Of a stretch of 64,000 bases of DNA, positions 34,500 to 44,912 are shown in pieces (position 1 is the first letter of the stretch; each line of letters begins with the position of its first letter). The translations under genes were made by a program, and so were the position numbers. This DNA is from Capniomyces stellatus (lineage: Eukaryota > Kickxellomycota > Harpellomycetes > Harpellales > Legeriomycetaceae): positions 514,582 to 578,581 of the forward strand of contig LUVW01000001.1 in the NCBI GenBank assembly GCA_001661515.1, given 5' to 3'. The notes below the pieces were generated by a model that saw only the letters and a list, made by a program, of their open reading frames with translations, made no database searches and was not told the origin of the DNA.

Positions 34500-34733
34500 C
34501 TACAATTTAGAAATCCATTCGACTCTAGCTCTTCCTTTAACCATTTTCATTATGCCAATTGTATTACACCCATAACCTGTATGGTTCAGTATTTGATCAT
34601 GTGGTATTCCTTTTGGTAAAAACAAAGGTAATTGCACCAATTTTTTGCCTGCCAAACAATCACTCTTCAGCTTTAAATGCACCTTTTTTTTTATCACTTG
34701 CAAATTAGGTTGATTGTTTATCAATTGGGCCAT
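34500..34733 (-). CDS. Hypothetical 77-residue protein
   Basis: A single-exon frame starting MAQLINNQPNLQVIKKKVHL and ending GRARVEWISKL. I do not recognise the family. It is basic, not low complexity, and its GC content is a little above the flanks. An ATG in an A-rich context (AAAGAAATGG) and a stop within a T-rich 3' flank are compatible with a small gene. There is no signal peptide or membrane helix. It could also be a chance frame. Confidence 0.35.
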   Translation of the reverse strand: MAQLINNQPNLQVIKKKVHLKLKSDCLAGKKLVQLPLFLPKGIPHDQILNHTGYGCNTIGIMKMVKGRARVEWISKL

Positions 34734-34946
34734 TTCTTTTCCCTTCCGGCTATTGAAGTGTTTGTGACTTTGGTTTCCTTTTTCTTTTTTTATTACTGAA
34801 ATTTAATTTCCTTTTTCAATCCGTCTAATTTATAATTATTAGAGCAATTCTCCTAAATTTTGTGAAACTGTCTAATAGACAATAATAATATGTAAATGAT
34901 ACTAGTATTAAAACAAACAAACAAATAAACTACCAAGTAAAATCAA

Positions 34947-37900
34947 CTATAAAATAAACAAAACCAGTGCAAAAATTAGACAAAGAGTAGGTGTGAAGCC
35001 AAACCTGCTGTCAATCGCCGTACTATTATCACGGTGGATTACTTTTGTCTTGCCATTTATACATTTACCCTTTGTGCAATTATTTGTAGTAGAGTTGTGT
35101 TTTATCATGTCTGTTAGTCTGGATTTAATCAACATGCTGGTCTTTTCGTCCAAGAGCATACATTTCCCCTCTAGTACACCCAAATCCAAAAGACTTTTGG
35201 TGTTGTTATTTGTTTCCGTCGTTGTCGAATTGATGCTATCCAACTTGACATTTATCCCTAATATTATTATTATTATTATTATTATTTATTTTGAAGTATT
35301 TATAGCTAGTGGTATGCCTTAGGATACCAGTTACAACATTATCCAAGGCATCATGTTAGCTTGGGTATGCTCTTTGAAAGCTTAGAACTATCATAGAATA
35401 CAAAACATAGAAACCAGGTTTGACTTACCTTGCAACAGCTTGTTAGCCGACGTGTACTTTTCTTTCAACTCTTCAAATTGGCTTGTCGACACAGTTGTTG
35501 CATCGACCAATTTGTTCATATTGTTATCCAACTTTGTTGTATTTGCGCTAGCTTCCAAAACAAAATTGCCTATTTCTTTTAACTTTGCAGTGATTATACT
35601 CAACTCTGAGCCGAACTTATCCTTATCAAAACTATTGTTCAGCGCGTTTAGCTTCTCCTTTAACTCTTCTGCGGCAACTTTTATTGTTTTAACTGAATTC
35701 TCGATGCCTATATTATTTGCTACTATCTCTACGTTCGAAACTTTTGTACTAACATTTTCAAGTGTAGTGTTTGCTTTTATCAATTCATTGTTAATTACAT
35801 CTATTGTTGTGGTGGCGAATTTAAACTTAATGCTCAATGTTGATATAGATTCGATTGCTTCATCTACTTTGGCGTTTTTCAAATCTATATATTTAGCCCT
35901 ATCTTCCCAGCCAGTGTTGGCATTTCTCGCTTCTGTAACAAACTCATCCACACTTTCCTTTACGTCGTTTAGGTGCACGCAGCTGTCGGTAACTTCTAGC
36001 AAACTCTCAGTTACGTTGCGCATTTTGACGTTTGTTTCGCTCAAAGAGTTCATTTGAGCCTCCATATTTTTAGCTGCAGTTCCAGAGTGCTCGCAGCCTT
36101 GCTCTATTAATTTTGAATTTGTTATGATACTCTGATTTACTAACTTGATACTGTCTGTCAATTCTGTGTTTTTTGCAATATTATTATTGATACTTTTGGA
36201 GGCAGTTTCCAAATTAGCACAGTCCGTTGGAATTCTTTGAAGGATCCTTTTGGTTGCGTCAATTAGATCGATGTCCTTATTTTTAACTTCTGTGTCAATA
36301 CCTAACAGTCTAGTATTTATTGACTTCAGGCTATTCCATATAGCAGCCAAACTCTGATTAGAATTGTGTAACAGGTCGTCCAAGTTACAAGTTGTTTTGC
36401 TATTATCGTCAAGCTTGCTGTTTATACCGTTTACACTTTGTTCAAGAACACCGAGTTGATTACTAGCTGAATTAAACTCATTTTTGTAGGTTTCAATGAT
36501 TTTATTTGCAGCGTCTGGATCAAATTTGGTATCATAAATCTTTCCAATGGACGTATTCAACAACCTCATATTTTTGTTTAGGTTAGTAATTAGCATTGTA
36601 CTGTTTTCAAGCATTGTAGCCAGCGTATCACCACTTTTACATTTAGCTTCATTGTCAATTGTTGCGATACTGGTAAAGCCATGGATGAGCGGTGTTGGTT
36701 TGTTGTTTAGAAGTTCCAACTTGGCTATAAGCGTCCCAACATTTTTATCCAAACCATCTTTGTCGCTTTTTGTATTGGTGACACTGTCAATGCTTACTTG
36801 TACCTGACTCTTCAGCAACTCGACATTTTTTATATACTCTTGCAAGGTTTTCTTGTATTCTGTGATTAAAATTTTGGTAGTATTAGTATCAATTTTTAAC
36901 ATACCCATTTTGCCCTTTAATTCACCCATTCCGCCCTTTAATTCACCCATTCCGATATTTAACTCGCTCATTAAACTTGCGCCAGGCATGTTTTTTTTTA
37001 TTTCCTCAACGATCTTGTTAATTGAATTAACACTGGTGCCAGTTTGTAATGATGCTTGTTTTATAGTCGCCAATTCGCTATTGGTAGTGGTAAAATTATT
37101 TTGTAACATCAAAATAATTTCGCTTGTTGGGTTCAAAAAATCGTTAAATTTCTTTACTTCTAGTGTGACTAACCCAAAATTTACGTTTATCGATGCAAAA
37201 TTACTATCCATTTCTCGGTACTTTTCACTATTCTTTTTGATTGTTGGAACTAGTTCACCGATATTATTACAACTATCACTTAAAAGAGCTATTAGATCTA
37301 TTGTTGGCTGAGAAAATTCGCACGTTTTGCTTGGTGTCGTTCTCAATTGGGCCAGTCTCTCATCAATACTTTTTAACTTAGATTGCGTATCGGTATCATT
37401 TTTCAATTCACACACCTCCTTACCTTTTTTCTTAGACTCTTTTAGCAGTTCGCTGATCTGATCTTTAAGTTTAACAACATTGTCGCTTGCAGTACTAAAC
37501 CCACTATTGAATGTAACCATGACATTTGAGGCAGAATCTGTATTCGTTTTAAAGTCCAACAGAGTAGCTGATAGTTCTTTTATACTCGTGTTTACAACAA
37601 CTACACCCCCATTTAGCTCCTCGAGCGTAGTGGTAGTACTTTTGATATTATTAATAACAGATCCAGAGGCTTCATCTATCTTTTTTATTTTTTCACTAAC
37701 CAGATCCAGTCTTGCAATTATGTCAGGAATTAAAGCATTCAATCTATTATTCAAAACATTTTCAACGACTTTCCCATTCAGTTTGTCATCGATTTTTTTG
37801 CCTAAATCGTCAATCTTTTGAAGGAGAGCTTTTTCAACCCGATCTACTTCATTTGCTGTGATGACAAACCGATTTTCATCATTATCTGTCAATAAAGTAT

Positions 37901-38516
37901 AAGTGTTTTCAAACTTTTTTTCCAAGTTTTTAATGCTTTCTGATATTTTTTCCATTCCTGAAGAGTGTTTTTCATTGATGCCAATCAAATTTTCTTCGGT
38001 TTTTTTTCCAATATTGATTGATACTTCGTCTGCTTTTACCATATACTCTTTGATAGACTTGAAATCAGCATTTATCTCATCGATACTTTCAGCTATAGGT
38101 TCAATGACATTGCCAATTTTATTGTTATAAAGTTGAGTAATCTGCATTGCATTCAAACATTTAGCACTATTAATATCAAGTATATCCAAACTATGAGTTT
38201 CACTATTCCGTTTAACTGCTCCACCGTCCTCCCCACCACTGCCGGATTCTATAAATTGTTTTTTTATATTGAGAGATCCAAATAAAAGTACACTACGGCG
38301 TAACCTCGAATTTTCAGGTGACTGTTTGTTGTTGTTGGCACGAGTAACGAGGGTGGGTATTTTAAAGAAGCAACTAAACGTACACATCTCGGGAGTCTCA
38401 GCATCAACGCATCCACTGAAACATTCAAACATGGAATCATAAAAGATGTTTACTTTTTCGGATTGCACTTCAGTAAACCTGGAAACAAGTAACCAGAATA
38501 AAATAGCTAGTTTCAT
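34947..38516 (-). CDS. Large secreted, probably GPI-anchored coiled-coil surface protein
   Basis: Two exons: 38516-35429 and 35257-34947, encoding 1132 residues. A signal peptide (MKLAILFWLLVSRFTEVQS) is followed by a C32-x3-C36-x8-C45-x3-C49 motif and a dibasic RLRR site at 71-74, a plausible Kex2/furin cleavage site. From about 110 to 1030 the protein is a chain of amphipathic heptads rich in Asn, Lys, Ile, Ser and Thr with many N-glycosylation sequons. A tandem GMGELKG heptad occurs near 36900-36970. The second exon ends in a Ser/Asp spacer and a terminal hydrophobic segment (GFTPTLCLIFALVLFIL) with no basic tail, the form of a GPI-attachment signal. I know no homologue. A cell-wall, adhesion or sheath role is inference from architecture alone. 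Confidence 0.8.
35262..35286. repeat. ATT trinucleotide microsatellite in an intron
   Basis: Eight copies of ATT/TTA immediately before the acceptor (minus strand) of the last exon of the GPI-anchored protein gene. Confidence 0.85.
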
Positions 38517-39516
38517 TATCTTGTATTTTAAAAAGATTTAAAAGTCAAAAGCATCAACGGATTCAAGATATTTTGATAGTTGCAAACCGAATGGCTTGCG
38601 TTAAAGCACCTTAAATACCAAAAAATGAAATGAAAATGAAAAAAATTGAAAAAAAAGAGTGCTAGATCAATTAAGCGTTGTATTATACACAGCTCGTAAT
38701 TTTGATAGCAGACTACAAGACTTTTCTACTCCTAATTAGGAGGTTTTGTTTTTGTTCTTTATTCCTTCGTTCTTTTTAATTAGGTCAAATGACAAGCTAG
38801 CTTGACAAGAAAAGCGTAATATTATCAATGTTGTACCTCAATGTTTAACCTTAAGTTATCTTTTTCAATACTTGGACGAATCGGCGCAACAGACTCTGCA
38901 GGTGTGCGTATAAACAAAAATGCAAAGTTTATAAAACTGCCCTTTACTTGACAAATAGCGGATACTTTTCTACGGCTGAAATTAAGATCAAGACCCACTA
39001 TTTCTGCAAAACCTCTTTTTACTGATACCCTGATTGGTTTGTAATGATTTTTTTTTGTGTACATGTATTGTAACTGTACATTGGTTTAGCATTTAAATGC
39101 GTATTTACACTTAACGCTGAGCTTCAATTTCAGACATCAACATTAATCGAATATCGGCCCAGGTTCCAAATTTATAGTGTTATGTGTTATGCACAAAATC
39201 TGGTTAATAACAGATTTGTTTGTTTGTTTTTTGCTTTTTAGCCCAGTTATCTCTCAAATGTCAAAGTGTTAATAACAGTAACAGCCATTGAAACTACATT
39301 TCAAAATAAACAATACTAATAATAAACAGATATAGTGACGATAATAGTATTAAGCGTATTAAAAAAAAATGAATAGAGTATAAAGAGAAAAAAGGGACAG
39401 GTAAATAGTGAATTGAATAATTGAAAATCGAGGTAAAATAAAAAGTATAATTGAATTGATAAAAATGGGGATTTGGAGGGAGAGAGAAGAAAGGAAATAG
39501 AGGAGATCTATTGATT
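38517..39516. other. Intergenic, AACS 3' end to coiled-coil gene start
   Basis: About 1 kb with the promoter of the coiled-coil gene. A 79-codon minus frame at 38825-39064 was noted but not accepted. Confidence 0.5.
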
Positions 39517-41795
39517 TTATATAGTGAGCTGACATATATTTAAAAATTGGGTGATGCTGGAATGATCAACAACAGAAACAAGAGTCTTTTGGTCTATAAC
39601 GACCTGCTTTGAGGCAAACATGAACTTTTCTTTGTTGTCAGAAAACTGGGAGGCAGATTTGGCAAGCTTGTGGAGCTGGTTGAGAATAAGTTTGACGGCG
39701 ATTTCGACTTTTTTGCCGTTGTTGGTGTAGGGAATCGAGTCAACCATGAGGATCAGGGCAGGAACGTGTCTTGGGGAGAGGTCGGACCTGATTTTAGATA
39801 CGATTTCAGACTTTAGGGAAGGAGGCAGTTCGTAGTTGGCCTCGGCTGAAGGAGTAGACTGGTTCTTTAGCTTGACAAACAAAATAACACGTTCGTTTTC
39901 GTCAACCATCTGCCCAACACAAAGCGAGTCTTCAATTTGGTCAATAGTCTCGATACAGTTGTAGATTTCAGACGAGCCAAACCTGATGCCGTTGGGGTTA
40001 AGCGTGCCGTCGCTTCTTCCAAGCATCAAGACGCCGCCAGTTGAGCTGTTAAGCTTGACGAAATCGCCCTGGCACCAAACACCCTCAAACTTGGAAAAGT
40101 ACGAACCTCTGTACCGCTCGCCAGTCGAGTCACCGTAAAAGTAGACGGGCATAACTGGGAACGGCTTGGTGCAGACCAAATCGCCGCTGATGTCAAACAC
40201 GAGTTTGCTGTCTGCGTCCCACGACTCAACAGCCATACCAAGACACCGGCACTGGATTTCGCCCTTGTAAACAGGCAGATCTGAGCACGAACCGGCAAAT
40301 AGAGAGCAAATATCGGTTCCCCCAGTAATGCTGCCAAGAACCAGATCGGACTTGATGTGGTTATAGACAAACTCAAAGCTGTTTGGCTTCAGTGGCGATG
40401 CAGTGGAGTAGATTGCACGGACGCTGTCGAGGTTGTGGTGCTGGTTTGGCTTGTAGTTGGCGTCCTCAAGAAATTGCAGGTACTTGGCACTGGTTCCAAA
40501 CAGCGTGACTTTGAGCTTCTCTGCAACCTCCCACAGCACCCCTGGACTTGGACCCAAAGGCGTTCCCTCATACACCACAATGGTCAGTCCCACCGAAAGT
40601 CCACCGCCAACCAGCCAGTTCCACATCATCCACCCCGTGGTTGTGTAGTACATCAGAATATCCGTCGGCTTGAAGTCCATCATAATCATCATCTCCTTCT
40701 TGTGTTGAATCAGCACTCCTCCTGTTCCATGCACCAAACACTTTGGCTTCCCTGTTGTCCCCGACGAAAACAGAATGAAAAGCGGCCAATCAAACTCCAC
40801 CATCTCATACCCTATTGCCTCCTCGTTTTCATAGTCTTCGCTGCTCTCTTCATTTGTGGTAAGCGAGTTCCAGCTCATAACTTCCTTCCCTGCATACTCA
40901 ATCGTACGCCCTGCTGTCTCGCTTATACAAATAACCCTTTCAACGCTCTTTAGCTGGTCCAGGATCTCTCCTATCTTTTTTTCTTGCTCAAACCGCTTGC
41001 CATTGTACCTGCTTTCCATTGACACCAACATCACCTTCGCCTCAATCTGCGACATTCTGTCCACCACCGCACTTACTCCAAAGTCTGTTGACGATGTTGA
41101 CCACGTTGCTCCCAGCGATGCTGCTGCCAACATCCCCACTGCCGCCTCTCGCCCATTCGTTATAAATGCCCCTATCCGGTCCCCCTTCTTTACCCCAAAC
41201 TCCCGGAACTTCTTGCTAACCTCTCGCACCTGTCTATACAGCTGCTTGTAGCTAATGTCGTAGTGCTCCTGCTCCCCTCTAACCAGTATTGCCGTCTTCA
41301 TACTGTTTCTGTGTCCCTCCAGTATATTCTCCGTGTAATTCAACCTGCTCCCTATAAACCACTTTGGCACCTGGTCCATTGTCACCCCTGCTTCCAACAC
41401 CTGTGTGTATTGCGTGCTTGACTTGATTCCTGTAAATTCGTATACTGTTGCCCAGAACTCCTCAAGCTCGGTTACCGACCACTCGAATAATTGCTCATAC
41501 TTGCCTATTATTCATTATTCCATATTTTATCCTCTTTATCTAAAAATTCGCCTTAATTCTAGTAAAAACACGTTGTTGTCCTCTTTTACTTTTTCTTTGT
41601 TTTTACTTTTGTATTACTTTTACTTTTTATTTTACTTTGTTACTTACTGAAGCTATACCCATATTTTTCGTTGACCAGCTTTATAAACTTGGTTAGCCCA
41701 GAGTTTGCTACTCGCTCCGCACTTGGTGTCCACATCAGCTTACTTTCCTCAACCTCCTCTCCATTCACTCTTGCTTTTGATTGTTCGTTTGTCAT
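39517..41795 (-). CDS. AACS: Acetoacetyl-CoA synthetase
   Basis: Two exons: 41795-41648 and 41504-39517, encoding 711 residues. Exon 1 gives the AACS-typical LMWTPSAERV start; the splice restores YGYSFSKYEQLFEWSV. The ANL-superfamily adenylation motif is FSSGTTGKPKCLVHG; others are YTTTGWMMWNWLVGG, GGTDICSLFAG, QGDF (ATP-binding Asp), GRSDGTLNPNGIRFG and a C-terminal PYTNNGKKVEIAVK carrying the catalytic lysine. These WMMWNWLV and GTDICSLF forms separate AACS from acetyl-CoA synthetase. The cytosolic enzyme makes acetoacetyl-CoA from acetoacetate, ATP and CoA, feeding sterol and fatty-acid synthesis or salvaging ketone bodies. The protein is slightly longer than animal AACS, mainly at the C-terminus. 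Confidence 0.96.
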
Positions 41796-43064
41796 TGCTT
41801 GTCTTTACTTTTATACTGCTTCCAGCTCAAGTACTAGTTTTGAGTTATGAAAAAATAAAATACGTGTTTCTTTTAGCTGTAACGCTACGCCTTTGTCTTT
41901 ACTTGTTTATATTTAATATTAAAGTATTAATCAAAACTTTATAAAAAAAGTAAAAGGGAGAATCAAGCTTTTATATTACACCCTTCTTCTCAGAATTAAC
42001 ATTAAATATCTCCTTCCCCCCCTCTTCACGACCTTTTCTTTATCTTGAAACTTGTTTTATTATTATTTCTCTTGTAACTTTCTCTGAAGTCTAATCTCTA
42101 CTATTAATTCTTGGACTCCCAAATTGCGCTTCATTGTTTTTAGCTGCTATTTTAATTCAGTGACACTTTTGTTTTACTTTCCCTTGTTCTCGTTTTTGTT
42201 TCCCAATTTTAATTATTCTGTTTCAAATCCCTTTTTGTTTCGAGTTTTTACTCCTAAAAAAAATATATTTAATACGTAATCTACCTCAACGTTACCTTTA
42301 AACAAATCAATGCTTTCATCGACATTTATTTCCCCAACCCATTCGAGTCCCAATTGACAGGTTGGAAACGATCAGTCTGCTTTTACCCGCTCTTCAACTA
42401 TTATTGGTATTATCAACTCTTTTATCACAATCTGTTTTTATTTGTTCTATTTTGCCATTCCTTATCTTGTCAATTTCATTACCAAAACACCATCAGTAGC
42501 TACAAGACCAATTACCTTGCTTGTTTTTTTTTCTATTACCACATTAACTACAAATATCATATTCATGTATTTTTCCTTTTTTATATAATTTTCGCACGCT
42601 CAAGCCCAAAGCGTCCTTGATTTATAATTATCTTTGTTTATTTATCAATTTAGTTGACATTTTGGAACCAGCCAGCCAGTAACTCGGTTTATTCCAACAC
42701 AAAACCGTAATCATAGTATTAAACACCACGCTCTTCATGCCAAGGTTACCATATCCCTATTTAAAGGACCATTTGGCACTAAATCCCACCAGTTAAAGCG
42801 CCTTCCAATGATAAAATCTTTTGATTTGTATTTATTAAGAGCTCACAACTCTAGGCACAAAAATAAATTAAACCTTGCTGTCGATCAGATACAACCGAAA
42901 ATTAAACTAAATATGAATACAAGCACTCTAAAAACATATTTGGGAATAAATAAAGGTATATCTCTTATAAATTAGACGCATTAAGAAAGCTGGTTATCAA
43001 TTTCAGGCCTGGCGTTGCAAAATATACATCTTACTCCTCCATAACAACGTTTAATATACCATCT
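41796..43064. other. Intergenic, secreted-repeat gene 3' end to AACS start
   Basis: About 1.3 kb, very T-rich at the left (AACS promoter). A seven-C run lies at about 42016-42022. No gene seen. Confidence 0.5.
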
Positions 43065-43859
43065 CTAGGCTGTGACCGGTGGAATCTCAGTGTTATTAAC
43101 CTCTTCTACTACTGGTAGTTCTGCATTTGGAGCTTGACTGTCAGCAGGTTTAACCTCACCAGTGCCAGCCTTGGCTTCAGTGTCAGCTTTGGCTTCAGTG
43201 TCAGTTTTGGCATCAGTATCAGCTTTAGCTTCAGTGTCGGTTTTGGCATCAGTGTCGGTTTTGGCATCAGTGTCGGTTTTGGCATCAGTGTTGATATTGG
43301 TGCTTTCGGTACCGTTATTGTTTTGACCTTCGATGCCGCTTGTGGTGTTGTAGCTGGGCTCGCTATTCGCCATATTTGTTTTGTTGAAGTTTTTGGCATC
43401 AATGTTTGACTTTCCGGCGTTGAACGTGAAAGAGGTGACATCCTTTTTGGTTCTTGAAAATATGACTTTCCCAGATTTGTTAGTGCGAATTGAAGTAACC
43501 GAGTTATCAAACTCAACGGTTATGGGCTTGGTGGTATTTTTTACTAAATCTTTTAAAAACGGATAGCTTTCCAAAACGGAGTCCAAGCGCTTGGAGTCCA
43601 TCTTATTGGACATGTGTGGAAGGTCAACATTCCCCTTGTGGTGATCTTGGGATTTGTGCTGGTGTTGAATTTTGTAGTAAGAATCTTCACTGTATTCTTG
43701 GTTATTTGCACCAACTCCAACGATTTCAACTGTGTCAATTTGCTCAGTTTGGGGATCAAAAATTTCAACTTTAGGTTCCTGTTGTTTATACTGAGCAACT
43801 ACAACGCTGAGACAGGCTACGGCAACTAGAAGAACTTTGGATTTGTTAAAGACGAACAT
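43065..43859 (-). CDS. Secreted acidic protein with C-terminal hexapeptide repeats
   Basis: Single exon, 264 residues. A signal peptide is clear (hydrophobic 8-22, ending SVVVA). Residues 23-100 are polar with His clusters (QHQHKSQDHH). A middle part (90-160) looks globular: SVLESYPFLKDLVKNTTKPI and FSRTKKDVTSFTFNAG. Residues 191-232 are seven tandem hexamers of form (D/E)AK(T/A)(D/G)T. The tail is Pro/Glu/Val-rich. There are no cysteines after the signal peptide, no membrane anchor and no GPI signal, so it is probably soluble or wall-bound by other means. I do not recognise the family. Downstream of it lies 1.3 kb without genes. Confidence 0.72.
   Translation of the reverse strand: MFVFNKSKVLLVAVACLSVVVAQYKQQEPKVEIFDPQTEQIDTVEIVGVGANNQEYSEDSYYKIQHQHKSQDHHKGNVDLPHMSNKMDSKRLDSVLESYPFLKDLVKNTTKPITVEFDNSVTSIRTNKSGKVIFSRTKKDVTSFTFNAGKSNIDAKNFNKTNMANSEPSYNTTSGIEGQNNNGTESTNINTDAKTDTDAKTDTDAKTDTEAKADTDAKTDTEAKADTEAKAGTGEVKPADSQAPNAELPVVEEVNNTEIPPVTA
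43161..43286 (-). repeat. Seven 18-base tandem repeats in the secreted-protein gene
   Basis: In-frame 18-base units encoding DAKTDT/EAKADT hexapeptides. Units alternate between Asp and Glu starts, which suggests unequal crossing-over or slippage; copy number may vary between strains. Confidence 0.9.
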
Positions 43860-44912
43860 ATTTTATGTTTTTTTTTTGTTAACTGGTGTTTGGGATAGCT
43901 AGGTTTTTAAATTTTATAATTTAAGATACGAGTAGTATATCTGTTTGGAATCAAAGTATTAATTATTAATTATCTATTAGTTAGATGTTTAGCAGTAGAG
44001 TTGATTGGCTCGGTTAATATAATTTGATGATGAAAGGCTGGAATCCTCTGGTATTTATAGAAATAGTTGCACCACATCCATCACAGCTATGCGCAAACTC
44101 AAAGCCAAGTATAGACATGTAAAAGTATAACAATATGTAAAAGTGCAACAATGTTTATACGTGTATTGGTATGTATATTGTATTTTACATGCTCTCAAAG
44201 CATACTTTAGCACCTGTAAAGTACATATAACTGTAACAAATTGACAGCATTAAAAATACAAAAGCTGATAATGCACAGAATCCACCAAACTACATATACT
44301 GGACTTTTTCTAATATCATTAAAGTATATGGCAAGGTCATAGCTCCTGTGCATAATTATACAAGCAAGGGTATGAATATTTACTCTACAACGTACATTAT
44401 AACACTCAAACATCAAAAATATTCTAAAGCTATAATGTATAGCAAATATTTTTTAATATTAAGATCAAATAAAGCAATTGTAAGTAGTGATATTAGAAGC
44501 AAGTAATAAATGTGGATATAAAAGAAGCAAGTATATTTCAATAATAATAAAAAGAAAAGAAGCAAGCACACTCAACTTGCGCTGATGATAAGGAATTTCT
44601 TGTCATCAAAAATGCAAAAGCTCGAAAAATAGCTTGCTGGCGGGCAATACAATTGTAATGTCAAATGTTTTAAAATTATGGTTGCACGCTGGTTACTTGG
44701 TGTCAACTAAAAATATAGACAGGTAAAAATACTTGTGCACATGGAGATGTAATAAGAAGCGTCGTTTTAATGAGGAGAACATATATTGGTATATATGCAA
44801 GTATACACCAAGGCCAATTCCAGGAGGTATATTTATAAAAACATTGCTCAATTTTATTATTTTTATTAATGAGAAGAAAAAAAAAGATGACTAAAGTAGA
44901 GTAGATAAGCAA
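43860..44912. other. Intergenic, transporter 3' end to secreted-repeat gene start
   Basis: About 1 kb AT-rich, with the promoter of the secreted protein at the left. No gene seen. Confidence 0.5.

Noticed and set aside
38825..39064. Minus-strand 79-codon frame upstream of the coiled-coil gene
   Set aside because: No recognisable domain, and it lies in the probable promoter region.
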